A DNA stretch of 64,000 nucleotides, taken from positions 35,050,583 to 35,114,582 of the forward strand of contig NC_089985.1 of assembly GCF_036417845.1 (NCBI RefSeq), given 5' to 3'. A program made the position numbers and the translations under genes. This DNA comes from Apteryx mantelli. Its lineage: Eukaryota; Chordata; Aves; Apterygiformes; Apterygidae. The notes below the pieces were generated by a model. The model made no database searches. It worked only from the letters and a program-made list of their open reading frames with translations, and was not told the origin of the DNA. Positions 36,651-49,215 of this stretch are shown here, in pieces (position 1 is the first letter of the stretch; each line of letters starts with the position of its first letter).

Positions 36651-37779
36651 AAGACTCGAGCCAAGTCAGCAACATCTGTCTCAAACTGACGCCTAAGCTT
36701 TGCATGCAGATTAGTCCGAGTGGTAAAGTACAGTAATTACACAGTTGACTTTGTTAAAAGTCTGTACAGTATGCAGGTAAGACCAAAGTCTTATTTCGGA
36801 TGAGAAACAGAACATTTCAAATGCTGGAAGCCTTCAGAAGTCTCTAATGCACTATTTGCAAGAGTAGGCATGTTTAATGCCACTGTTATGGTCAAGTTTA
36901 AAATGGAGTAACTGTGTGTTTTGGAAACACCTCTTGAAATGTCTGTCAGATGTTTTAAGCTCAGGGTATTATAATCATTGTTTAAATATCTTTTTTTCTT
37001 TTTCTTTTTTTTTCCAAGTAATGAAACTCCTTGGACTGAATGTATTTCAAGAGGAAGGAGAATCTGTGGGAGTGGGATTTTTGGAGGTTCTGCAGTGCTT
37101 GGACAGTGGTGGGCTCTGTCGAAATGTGCTCCGTTTTGTTGATTTGTTTTCTAGATTGATGTGTGGGGCTACTTCAGAGTAAAAAGCATTACTATGTCTA
37201 ATTTTGAGGGATAGCAGCTAATGTCAATTGGTATTTAATTTCCCTGAGAACTGCTAGTGTTTCAGCATCTCTGAAAATCAAGCCATTAAATTACACTATC
37301 TTGCATTAAGGGGTTTGTCAAAAATTCAGAGAAGAAGAAAACTGATGCTGGTTTAATCTTCTCTGGCATAGCCTGTTGAAAACAGGCTTTCTAACTTGGA
37401 AAAGTAATTCTTGAATGACCTTGCTTTTTTTGTTGTGTGGAGTTTGGGGTCAGAGATTTATTTTTAAGTGTTTTTTTTCATTTTGTTTCTGAGATCAGCA
37501 TATTCAGGGCCTGGGGATTCTCTTCCAAATAAGGACTAAGAGATTTGGAGATCACAGTTATCTCACTAGTACTAAAGATTTGATTGCGTTAGGTATGTTT
37601 ATAGGAATTTGCTTCACGTTTTGGGTAAAACTCTTTCTTCCCCCTTTCTTCTCCAGGCTTGTTGTCATGGTACCTAGGCACTTTCCATTCAGATATTAAA
37701 ATTGAGTGAGTAGCTGTCTGTGTGTCTGGTTCATCTTCCCTCTCTTAAAACTCTCCCTGAGGGAGAGGATATGTGGGAT

Positions 37780-38115
37780 GTAGTACTCTGTTTGCAAGAG
37801 TTTCCTTTCGGGGATTTTCGTCTTGTATCAGCGCGTCTGTTGGAGAAGGCCTGGTGGAAAGCAGCCCCTTCGGCTTGGCTGGGAAGGCGTTAGGTCCTGA
37901 GATAGTGCGTAGAGCTCCCGTGGGAGTTCGTCGGGCGACTCCTCACTGCCTCCCCAAAAACGCCCATCGCCTGTGCAGACAAGCTTTTATCAGGGTGTCT
38001 CTGGCATTGCAGGATGAAGGCGGTGATAGAAATCATCTCCCTGCAAGATTTCTTATGGGCAGGGTCCCGCCTTTGCTATCTGGGGGTCAGCGTATCTGCA
38101 TCTTCTGGAGAAGAA
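37780..38115. other. GC-richer patch with 116-codon open frame, not recognised
   Basis: A + strand frame at 37773-38123 covers a locally CpG-containing segment. It has no domain I recognise, no consensus splice sites at its edges and no ELAVL4 similarity. The elevated GC explains the lack of stops. It is most likely non-coding. Confidence 0.3.
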
Positions 38116-38274
38116 TTTGCTGAGGGCTCTTGTCCGGTCTGGGCAGGTTTATGTCAGCATATGCACTTTTACAGATGCTCAAGCTCGATCTAGGCTTCAG
38201 CTGTGGAGTGCACGCAGGGATATTTAGGTTTCATTTTGCTGGCTTGTTAAGTGCATAATCTACCAGTAGGGTTG

Positions 38275-38327
38275 GGGTTTTTTTGTTTGTTTGGGGTTTT
38301 TTTGGTTTTTTTTTGGGGGGGGGGAGG
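38275..38327 (+). repeat. G-run/T-run low-complexity tract
   Basis: T runs alternate with G runs and end in about 11 G. It has the same style as 24618-24702. Confidence 0.8.
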
Positions 38328-40669
38328 TTCTGTTGAAAGGTGTCCTTGTTTGTATCTGGAACCTAGCATTTCTCTCCAGTAGGATCTTTAGAAGAAGGAT
38401 CTCCTACCAATACTTGAATTTTGCTGGTATCTGCTTTTAACCAGGAATTAAGTGTTGCTCCTTAACTGTAGGTGCACTGCAATGTCCAAGCGCATTTTGG
38501 ACACTAGAGGAGTGCTTGGATTGGGATGTCAGCCAATCAAAAATTGCCTAATTTCAGTCAAAAACTAAACCATTTTACTCCTCAGCCCTCTCTCATTTTT
38601 TGCTGTGCGAAAGACTGCATATTTTTCCCCCAGATTCTTGCAAAAGTGACAGGTGTATTGTGATAGGAAAAAGATGTTTCCTCACTCACTGCTCATGGAC
38701 AACATTTCTTGAATAAATTCTAGTCTGTATGAATATAAAGTGTTTGAATTTATTTTAAATAAACTGTAGACTAGATGGATGCTGTGATAAAGAGCTGCCC
38801 TAAGCACAGAAGTTACCTTCATGCTCGGATTATAGGGAGCTGTGACACTGGCAGCCTTAGCTGAATCCTTTGGTCGAACGAGCACTGTGTACCGAACCCA
38901 CTTCCCTCCTGTTTTATTTCTCTTGTGATTGCAGAGTGTATTGCTACAATGACAGCAGGTTCTTCCCCTTGATAAAGGGGTAGAAAATGAATGAGAATGA
39001 TGTTAATGTTGCAAAAAGCATCTGCTAGGGAGCAGAGTCTGAGCTGGACTGAGCCATCTATGATTAGGTCTCATTTTCCTGTGGCCTGAATTTTCTCTCC
39101 ACGGTTTACTTCCTTTTTAAGGTAGACAGCTTTATTGGTTGGTAACTGTCATAGAAACCAAAAAAAAAAGTAGGCAATTCACTTGACCCTCTTTGTACGT
39201 TTTGAATGCATCTTCTCAATGGTGTTTATATAACGTTCTCTGAAAGCCCGTACTCCATACGGCTTTTCATATGAGTTGCAGTCATTCTTTGTCCTTCCAG
39301 GAATGTGTGTTTTTTAAACGCTCTTGAAATGGTTTGGAGGCTTACAAGGTTGTGTTCTGAAACAGGACTACCAACTGCAGTAGGACTTAACCCAAATATA
39401 ATTAAGTCTCTTATGCTACCATTATTTAGAAGATGGAGAGAATGATAACTCTTTCTTAGGGCGCATGTCTTTTTTGCTTGCTTGTTTTCTTGGCAGGTTT
39501 CCTTAGATGGTATTTATTAGGAACATCCCCAATTCCTGAGAATTAGTTTTGGGGAAAGCTCAAGAGTGTGTGTGCGCGTGTGTGTGGTTCTGCTTCAAAG
39601 TCTCAAGTGGATAGTGGAAGTTGAGCTCCACAGTTTTGATAGAGAAAAGTTCAGTCTGGTAGGTTCCTCCCTGGATGTTCGCTAAGGTTTGGAAGGGGCA
39701 AAAGTTTGAGCTGGGAGACGCAGGGAAATCACAGTGAGCATTATTTTATCTTTTGGTTCCAAACCAGTGTGACCGAAGGCTGTTACGATCTGGCGGCTTC
39801 TGCGTGGCTAATACGAGATGAGCTGTCAGACTTGGCCTAGTTGTGAAAGGCAGATATTGTGTCGCAAAGAAAAGCATCGGTGCTCGGTGGCATTCGTGTA
39901 ATGGTTGTCAGACAGGCAACTTTAATTAGTTTTTACATTTGGGCAAGAGGCAACAAAACTGTGATTTAAGGAAGTTAGCATTGCTGCTGTCCCATTCTGT
40001 ACTTGTTTTCATAAATAACTGTTTATAGTGACAATCATAGTCTTTTAACATGACTGCCAGTGTAATTTATTTTAAGAACAAATATAAAAACATCTTTTTT
40101 TACCTTAGTATTCATCTGCTCAAAGGTGAGCAAGTCAAAAGAAAGTCTGACTTTTTTACATGTTACTTTTAGAAGCGTATCCAGCAATAGGAAGTCTTTA
40201 GACTTGTCTGAGAAGGTAGGGTTTGTTTTTATTTTCCTTGCGGGAACGATTGCATTAGAAGCAGTATGGAGAACAACCAGCAGGAACAGCTTATTCACAG
40301 AGGTTCAAAATAGAAGAGATTGTTGTGGAATTAACACAGTTAACTGAAAACTTTCCTGAATTAATTCTTCCTTGAACTAGAGCATAGCTTTCAGAAAAAA
40401 TCTGAGCTTTGTTTCAGAATTTCTCGTGGTGAAAGAGCTGACACGGTGCTTGGTAGGTTGTTAACATAATCTGTTACCTTCAGTATCAACAATGGAACAA
40501 ATACATTCCCCAGAAAAGCATCATTTGCTTTACTTCAGTCTGGTTTCTTGTTTCAACTGCCAAGAGATGAAACATGGATATGTGCATTTATTCTGCTGGA
40601 AAAAAATTGTACTTCTGTTGAGTATTAATGTAGTACTGTGGAGGTACCTTTAACCTTTTCTGTTTACCT

Positions 40670-41740
40670 AAAACAGTTTGATCCTCATCACCTTTCGATT
40701 GAAGGCATGTTTTTCAATCCCTTAGTCGTTCTCATGGCTCTTCTCTTCACCATCTTAAGGCATCAGGATTTTTCCTGAAATACCTATTCCAGAACTGGGT
40801 ATGGTGCTTCAGTAGCTAAGCACACTGCCAAAACCAGGAGCAAAGATTTTTCTGCCCCTTTTCAAGTGTATGGCTTTCATGCCAGGAAGGATCGTTTTAA
40901 CCCTTTCGGTAGCGCTGCAAGCCGAAATGTGGTTGATTATCTGCCACCCTCTATTTCTCATTTCGCATGTAGGATCCCCATTTGGAAAGTATGCCAGGAT
41001 TCTTGGCTTGTAAGGAAATAATCTTGGATTTGTGAAGCAGTTTACTGAGGAGTTTAGATTGCTTTGCATCCTTGCTCTGTCCCCTTTGCTGATTTTTCTC
41101 TCGCCCAATCTTTGTGCTGTCTGCGGTCTTCATGACTGAGGAGTTTGTTTTTTCCACCCATTGATGAAAAATGTTAAACAGCTTAAGGTTAAACTTCTTA
41201 GGGCCAAGAGCTGTTTCCTAAGAGAGAGTGGTAGGAAAATGTCTTTCTCATGATTTCCCGTTCACATTTCCAGTTTGAGATCTGTCAGCCAATTTTTAAT
41301 CCATTAATGTGTACCATGTTAATTTTGTTTTGGTCTATTAATAAGCAGTACCAAGTCAAGTGCTTTATAGAAGACTAAGTATATCAATGCTATTACATTG
41401 ATACTCTTAAATTTTATAAGTCAAACTTGTAATCTCATCAAGAAGGATGTCAGTTTAGTTCGACAGAATCTATTTTCCTTAGACCTAATTTGATTGACAT
41501 TGATTTTATTACCCTTCTCTAATTCTTTATTATTAGAGTCCAGTTATCGAATATTCTGTAGTTTTGCCTTGCTCGGCATTAGACTGATGGACCTGTATTT
41601 ACTTGGGTCATCCAGTTCTCCCTTTTCAAATTTCAGTACAAAATTGTCTTTCATCAAGGCTCCTGGAATTTGTTCAGTGTTTTAAAAAATATCAAAAAAT
41701 CGCAAGAGAGCCATTTGCCCGTCATTTTGAAAGCTGTTCT
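40670..41740 (-). mobile_element. Ancient CR1 LINE, ORF2 reverse-transcriptase remnant
   Basis: Read on the minus strand, the segment follows the 3' half of CR1 ORF2 for about 1 kb with many frameshifts and stops. Recognisable blocks include one equivalent to KANVVPIFKKG...DDP (near 41630-41590), one equivalent to FCKAFDLVPH (near 41370-41335), 'attaacatggtacacattaatgg' with 'attaaaaattggctgac' (near 41310), 'ggccctaag...ctgtttaacatttttcatcaatg' (41200-41160), and KTADSTKIG (about 41125-41100). The last stands where the catalytic FADDTKIGG box of the polymerase should be. The second catalytic Asp is replaced by Ser, so the enzyme is dead. The C-terminal part runs to about 40680. The level of decay suggests a very old insertion. 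Confidence 0.85.
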
Positions 41741-43919
41741 GTGCAAGTAACCCAGATCTTCTAACTTAAACATGTACAATTTCAGGAGCTGCTGTTTAAC
41801 ATCTACCTAAGTTACTGGTTAGTATTGCATCTAGCTGCTTTAGGTATATATAACACATCTGTTTTCTCTGCATTGTTACTGTTATTACCACCCACTAATG
41901 AATCAGCATGAATGTTAAGGTATCTTTTCCATAGTCTAAAAAAACTCTTTGTTATCCTGACCTTTACTAGCCAGAGATTTCTCTGGTTTTCATTTCTCTC
42001 ATTTAACTTCCTATGATTTTTCTCTTCTAGCTTATGTTGGCTTCTATCTGTTTCTCCTTTAATCTCTTGTAATTTATCTGTGGAATTGGCTTAAGCAGAC
42101 TGGCTTATAGAGGAGCTAAGGGCATATACAGGTTTTTAACTGGCATGGCCTTTTTCGTGTTTGTAGCTTTTGGGGTGTATGGTTGGATGTTATTAAATGG
42201 GGTATATTTATTATTGTACAGTCCTTCTCTCAGTTCATTTTAATCTTGGTGGTTTTCAGGTCTGTGAAATAGAGCATTAGCTTACAGTTTGTTTTGCTTG
42301 CCTGTTTTTAAATCTGTCAAGTCATGATCATTTTCACCCATATTATTGCTAACTTTAGACCTGCTCTTTACCAGATCACAGGAGGTCTTCTACTGACTTT
42401 CCTCAGGTCAAGTAAAAAATTCTGTAAGAGCCACAGTAATAGTGATTTTAAAAAAAGGTGTTGTTTTAGGATCATGTAGAAATATCTTGTGCTTGCCCTA
42501 CTGAATCACAGCGTGCAATGAAGCAGTGGATTCCAAGTCACTGAAAATATTTACTATTTACGGTCCTGCTCCTGGGAAGTGTAGCATGGGAATGAACTTC
42601 AGTGTCTGTGTGGCATCCTACTGAGAGGTCCAGCTGCTTGCTTCATTTTGCCAGATTGCGTCCTAAGAAATGTTACTCCTCTTGAGTACATGCAATAAAA
42701 GTACATAATTAAAAAAAAATGAAAGTTCATATTGCTTCACCGCATTCTGGAACAAATTTTCTTTTCTTTCTCTCTCAGTAACAATTTTTAGTTCTTTCAT
42801 ATCCATAGTCTGCTTTTTGTCTGACATAAGGTGTATTGCTCTTGAGGGTAATTTGAAAGTAGTATTTTTAGCTGGATATATCTTTTTCTGTTTGTTTCTT
42901 AGCTGTAAATGTTTAGTACACTAAAACTTTATGATGTCTACCAGCAGTCATAAAGCTTTTCACAAAATGTTTTTTTTTTCTGGGTTTATTTTCTTTTCAA
43001 TTTTTTGAGATATTAGAGAGAGGGGGTTCTTTCTTCATTTCATGATGGCATTTTGGGGAGATGCTGTTCGTAGGTCAACACTTAAAAATACCTTTCTTTT
43101 TTGGTTTATTTTGTATTTCTGAAATGGCATGCTCTTAACTGGAAGAAATTTCTCCCTTCAGCATCACTAATATACAATGAAGCATATGGCAGAATACAGC
43201 AAATAAGAATTTGGTAATTGAAACAACTGCACCACCATTTCAGTGGGCTGCAAAGGTCGTGGGGGTTTTGTTTTGTTTTTTTTATGATGAATGTTACAGC
43301 TCTTTTGAATTAATAGAAATTCAGTGTTCAGAACGCTGAGTAGACCAGTCCTAACTTTTTGAAGTGATGAATTACATACTGTTAGAATATAATGCAGACA
43401 ATATAGCTGTTACTCTTCTTGATACAAAATCACAACTAATAGCATATGAATAGCAAACCTTAAATTCTGTTAAAAGTTCTGTATATTTCATGATATTCAA
43501 GAATATATGCTAGTGAGAGGAAATCATATCTCTATGTATCTATTCTTCTAAGCAAAACTTTATGACAATGTAATTGTTTTCTTTAAGCCAAGTTCTGCAG
43601 GCATGCATACAAATGACTGTTTGTTTTGGTACCCTTTATCCTCCACCTTGGAGAAAATAATTGTATTTCCAGTTGGTAATGAAGATCAGAGATGGTGATA
43701 TCTAAATAACTTGAATAATTTTACTGGAGAACTCCAAGGAAAGGAGTGAATGATCTGTGAAGTTTTTGTGTCATTCTTTTATTGTATTGTCATTATTTTC
43801 CTTCCCTGTAGTTTCTGTTATCTATAAGGTTTTTTGTTTGTTTTTCTTTATCTATAGTCTCTTTCTTGTAGTAGTGTTTACAGAAGTGGGAATGTTCCTG
43901 TGAGAGATTATTAAAAATC

Positions 43920-44090
43920 ATTTTATATAGTTTAGAAGCTGGTCGTGCCATGTGCCTCGGTGGTAACAGTGATCAGGACATTTGAGCTCATGTTCAGACA
44001 GACTGATGCAAGTCCCAGGGCCTTGAGTTAGCTCCTCGTATTAGCTACACATCTCTGAAGGCCAATGGGCAATTCATGGGAGAGGTAGGC
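43920..44090 (+). other. Possible 5' part of the neighbouring SINE relic
   Basis: Single-copy-looking sequence preceding the better-preserved MIR-like body. 'gtgatcaggacatttgagctcatgttc' could be a decayed tRNA-like head, but no clear A or B box can be defended. Confidence 0.2.
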
Positions 44091-44270
44091 ACATAAACTC
44101 GAGTTATCCAAGCCCTGATGTCCGCGTCTCCCTTACTCTTCCATAAAATAAGATTAGTTCCCTAGAGAATGGTTTTTGTCTTCCTAAGAATGTTGAGAAT
44201 TAAATATATTAAGGATTTGATGTGTTCAGATGCACCACGATCAGGGTATATGAAGTGTTTTAGGTAAGCG
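44090..44270 (+). repeat. MIR-like SINE relic
   Basis: 'cttactcttccataaaataagattag' followed by 'cttcctaagaatgttgagaattaaatatattaaggatttgatgtgttcagatgcaccacgatcagggtatatgaagtg' parallels the old SINE pattern 'tctgtaaaatgggga...gttgtgagg.taaatacattaaagattgtgaggtgctcagatac'. It has no coding content. Confidence 0.55.
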
Positions 44271-44739
44271 AAAACATGAGGAAGGCATAGTATGAGAAGT
44301 ATCCTTACAGTATTTCTGCTGCTGACTTCTTACTCAGTCGGACTTTAATCTTTTCCTGGCCGTGGCATGTAACTTGGGTAAGAATATTTTTATTGTGATC
44401 GAGCTCTCCAGGAGGAATGGGTTTTTATGCTTTTTTTTTTTTTTTTTTCCCTCAAGTTAAATTGATTGGAGGGAATTGCTCCCTGTATGTATTGTGGTTT
44501 AAAACAGCCATTTCTTATCCATCATCCTGCATGTGGGCATTTTAGGAATGAACTACAGTGTTTCCATGGATTTTTAAGGTATTCCATAACACAGTTAGCA
44601 GCTTTTAGTGTTTTGATCTTGTTTTGCAAGACAGAAGCACCCACAGTATTTGTGTTTCAGCATACACTGTGCTCCTGGTGGTGTCTAATTTTAAGAAAAG
44701 CAGAGGCTTTCTCGTAGTCCAGGAGAGAAAGTACCAAAG

Positions 44740-44965
44740 CTCTGGCCTTCGGTGGCGGGGTCCGTGCCTCCAAGGTGCAGCCAGGCACTTCGTAGGCGGC
44801 TGCTTTCGCAACCTCCGCTTTCTCTGTGCGAGAAGGAGCTGGGTGGCTGCTCTGCACTACCGCAGATAGACAGAAATCTTCTGGCAAGCCACTTCCCCGA
44901 GCGTTACTGCCCTCCTTGGGAGGGTTTCTCACGTGTTGTCTTTCTCCATTGCCCGTGAGCTGAAT
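44740..44965. other. GC/CpG-rich patch in intron 2
   Basis: About 225 bp with raised GC and several overlapping short frames on both strands (for example 44657-44968 minus and 44752-44958 plus). None resembles a known protein, and the overlap on both strands is what GC-rich DNA gives by chance. Confidence 0.35.
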
Positions 44966-46155
44966 CACTTAGATCCCTGCATACAGCAGAGCCCAGAGGC
45001 AGATCGCATTTTGCCCGGGTATTCTCCAGACACGCTCTAGAAGTATATGAGAAACGGGCTAGCTGACACTCAGGAACCATTGCCTGCCTCCTTGGGCTCT
45101 GCTTGGTTTTGAAATCTGATTATCTGCGTTTATATGCTCTTAAGTATATGCGCCTGAAGAAAAAACATAAGAATTACTATCTTTTCCAAATGTCCAGAAT
45201 ATCCTCAATAGGATGCGTAAGATGAGGGAATTTGGAAGCTGTTGTCTTTCATGTGGATCTTGCAAAATTGATACTTGGGAATTGGGGAAAGGCATCTTTT
45301 TGATACAGTTTTCCATGGTCCCTTGCAAGCATGCAGCTTTGTCGCTGCCCTGTGCAAACGCATATCTCCAGTGCGAATAGCGCGGCCTCGCCAGCTCCGT
45401 GTTGCTTGCCCGAGTTACTAACCAGCTCTTCTTTCTGCTGCAAACAGAAACACAGATCTTGCTGGTAAAACAGGAGCTGTTGAAATGATTTGGGCTGCTA
45501 AAGTGGGCTCCCGCCACCCCGCGCACAGCAGCAGTCGTTGTGCTGCTTCTGTTTTGCCGTCATCGCCAATACACTGAGGAAAGCTTTAACGCAATTTCTG
45601 ATCCTGGTGCAATCTGAGCCGTCCTTTCCCTTCCTATTTGCTGCACGCTAAACACTACAGTGATCGGGAACGGGCTCTGTGAATTTCTCAGCCGCTTTAA
45701 GGCTAATGTTATAACGCTGTTTCCTAATTTTCACATTTTTTTAAAAAACCTGTAATGTTATTTATAAACAGTAGCAAAATTACGTGTGTTCTTGTTACCC
45801 TTTTTAAGTGGTAGCCTCGTTCTTGCTCTGGCCAGTCAACCAGTTACATTTATTATGGACTCGGCACCAAACTCTGTGTGATTCTGTGGATGTCAACCCT
45901 TGGGTCACGCACTTTTCTGTAAACTCTTGGAGGAGAGCGGGCTGAGGGGGGAGCGGAGGGGTTTGCTTTTCATTTTTAAAGTAGAAACTTCAGGGCAACT
46001 ATTTAAAATGTGTGTGCTGGCTTCTGCTGATTTAGGAGATAATGAAATGGTGAAGAATGGCAGAGAGAGTATAGGTGAAAGCAGATGAAAATGAACAATG
46101 GAAGAGAATTTTGATCCCACTTTTGGAAACTGTTCATGTGCTAAAAAGATACTAA

Positions 46156-46338
<183 letters not shown>

Positions 46339-48954
46339 TAGCTGAAACGGTTTCTGGCAATTTCATCACTCTTTTAATCTCCCGTAGCGTGGGGCACAGC
46401 TAACGGCTCATCCTTAGAACAACGGAAGGACGAGCACAAGATAAAATTTCTTTCTAATTGCTGGTATTTGTTAGGGGGCAAAAAGTAACAGGCAGTTCTT
46501 TGAAGTGTTGCAGTGGGATTTAAATGTAGAATAAAACAGCCATAGTGATACTGTTGTATAAACAGAGGTGAAATACATGATTGTTTATTCATAAGTAACA
46601 ATTACACATTTTCTTTTGGTGGCTTTAATGAGAAATAACTTGACATAAGTTCTTTTTCAGTGACACTCATGTCATTGTCAGGTATTGAAAGCATGTTTCT
46701 CTCAAGTTAAAATGTACCATTTTCAAAAAACAATATATTTTTTCAATTTTCCCATCCTTAGTTTGATTTATTCTTTTAAAAGCTAGAGGGATTAGTGATC
46801 CCACTGAAGTCTCTCATTTCATTGTCGTAATAGACCATTAGTTAGTCAATGACCTTCTTTAGTGGTCTCACAAGAAAAGCAAATTTCTACACTGTCACGT
46901 TTTTTTGCTGCATGGCTGATGAAGCTTTTTTGAAACAGCTTACAGAAAATTTCCCCATCCCAAATTCTGACAAATAATCAGGCTTAAAGAATGACAGTGA
47001 ATGAAAAAATTGAAGGAGAACAAATAGCAAATTTGATTCAGATTAACTGAAATAGCTTTGATCATTTTAGAATGCTGGCTTTTGATTTGTGCTATTTTCT
47101 TAATTTTTTTCTGTTTTTAATTTCTACTTGAAAGCCCAAAAAGTTACAGAGTATAAATAGAATTTTTACTTCTGAAAATATCTGTACAATTATGTCAATA
47201 GTTGTTTAGCTTGTAAAAGATACTGTATGGCCAATAATTTAGTTGCACTTACCCTTTCTCACTAAAGATTGTGGTTTGGACAAAGTGTTGTTTCCTAAGG
47301 CAAAAATATTTGTTGAATTCTTGTGCATCTCTAGGGATTGTTTCAAGCAAATTTTTCTGGGTTGGATTGATTGATTAGTCAAGAACAGTAGTGTTGAGCT
47401 GAGTGTTATGAAGATAGACTAATTATATGGGTTATATAAAGAACAGTATTTCCAAACATCTGAACAGGTCCATCCCATATATATATATGTGTGTGTGTGC
47501 GCCATATATCAAGATGCTCACAGCAGGATTTTATACAGTTCAATATACAGAAAAAATTATAAGAATATATAAAGTAAAGAAGCAAGGTCTACCATCTTAT
47601 CAGCTGCTGCAGGTGGAAATGTAATGCTCAGACTCTGCAGTTTCCACTTGCAGTGGAAAGCTGAGCAGCAAGAAAGTTGATCAGAATATCTGTTTTTCTT
47701 CACATCTCATTTTTTTTGGCTTTGTGAGCAAAAGTAGCGCTGCTGTATTTGTGATATTCCAGGGCTACAGGAGACATGTAAGCTACAAAAAACAAACAAA
47801 CATAAAACCCCAAACAAACAAACAAAACAAAACTCCAAACCCAAAAAACATTATTTTTTGTTTCTCTTATGCACGCTGAATAAAACAAAATTAAACTATT
47901 ACACCTTTCAGAGTAGCTTTATCTTTTACGGTGAAAATTTTGTGTTAGTTAGGAACTTGCCATGCTAAAACATCTTGAAGAATGTTTTTTCTGTAATTTT
48001 TTTAATTCACTTTAAATTGTATGGCAGGTAGTTTATTAGGTTTGGGCTTATTTTATGCTTATTAATAACTGGCAGACTTTTATAGAGTACATGAAATTTT
48101 GTTGGACTCTTGAAAGCTATTAAAATTTAATAAGCAAGAGATTGATCTGACTTTACATACACAGGAGTTGCATAATTTCTTCAGTGATTGGGAAGAAATG
48201 CATAGTATGTAAAACAGTTTATTTAAATAAGTATTTACAAGGTCACCTAAAACTAACCCAAAGCAGTCTTCGCTTTAAATAGCCAGCCTTTGTGCACATG
48301 AATGTTTAATCAGCAATTTCCAACACAAATACAAATTGCAGAATGGCATCTTACTACCTCACCTTACCCCCATGGTTTTTTCCATTGTTTTAATCGTATT
48401 ATTGCTTTTAGAACCCTTTTTAAATTAGGTCGGCTTTCCTGGGCGCTGTGTGGTGCGGGTGGAGGTTTCCCAATGTTCACATTAATGGAGCTGTGAGTCA
48501 CATTTTTAATGTTCCCAGCAGCACCTGGGTCATTGGAGGAGACCACACTTAAATTCCAAAGTCTTGCAAAGCAGTAAGAAATCATACTCAGTGCTGCTAA
48601 ATCCTGCTAGCTTGTCCGTTGCCCCCACAGTCCCCTTTCCAGCATTTCAGTGATTCATTGCAAGGCTGAAGTATTTTAATTCGTGGATTTACTATATTCA
48701 GTTATCAGAGCCTATTGCTTTTATTCTAGCTAGATGCCCTTTACAGTTTATTAAAAAGTGCACTTTCTAAGCATTAAAAAAAGCTTCTCGTAAAGAGCAT
48801 ATAGAAAGTGATTTGGTAGCACATAGTTGGGTTTTAGGCTGAAAAATGGTTGGTTAAGTACTAGAATAACACGGAACTGAAAAAGTCCCGGGTACTTTTA
48901 TTCTGTTTGCTTTTAAGCCCAGGAATGAACCTGCAATGTCATATTGATGGATAG

Positions 48955-49215
48955 ATCGAGCCCTTGGCCTCTGCCCGCGCGCAGTATGCCGCGGAGCGGT
49001 GCCTCTGCAAGTAGTATTTCTTTGGTTACCTTCTGCTTGGAAGCTGTTTTGATAGCAAGCTTGCGGAAGCGCTAATCTGTGAAAGCCATTTTGCAGGGGC
49101 AAATTACCTCCGCTCCGCCGGGCACCTTGGCCCGGCTGGCTGCCCTTCCCCGTCTGCTGGCTCGGACGGTCCCCGCCTGCGCCCTGCTCCCCCTCACACC
49201 CGGGCTCGAGAGGAG
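48955..49215. other. GC/CpG-rich patch with 167-codon minus-strand frame
   Basis: This segment is much richer in C, G and CpG than its flanks. A minus-strand frame with a real ATG covers 48854-49357 (167 codons, Pro/Gly/Arg-rich centre). I recognise no domain, and its low complexity and GC-driven lack of stops argue against a gene. It may be a small CpG island or an old repeat. Confidence 0.4.
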
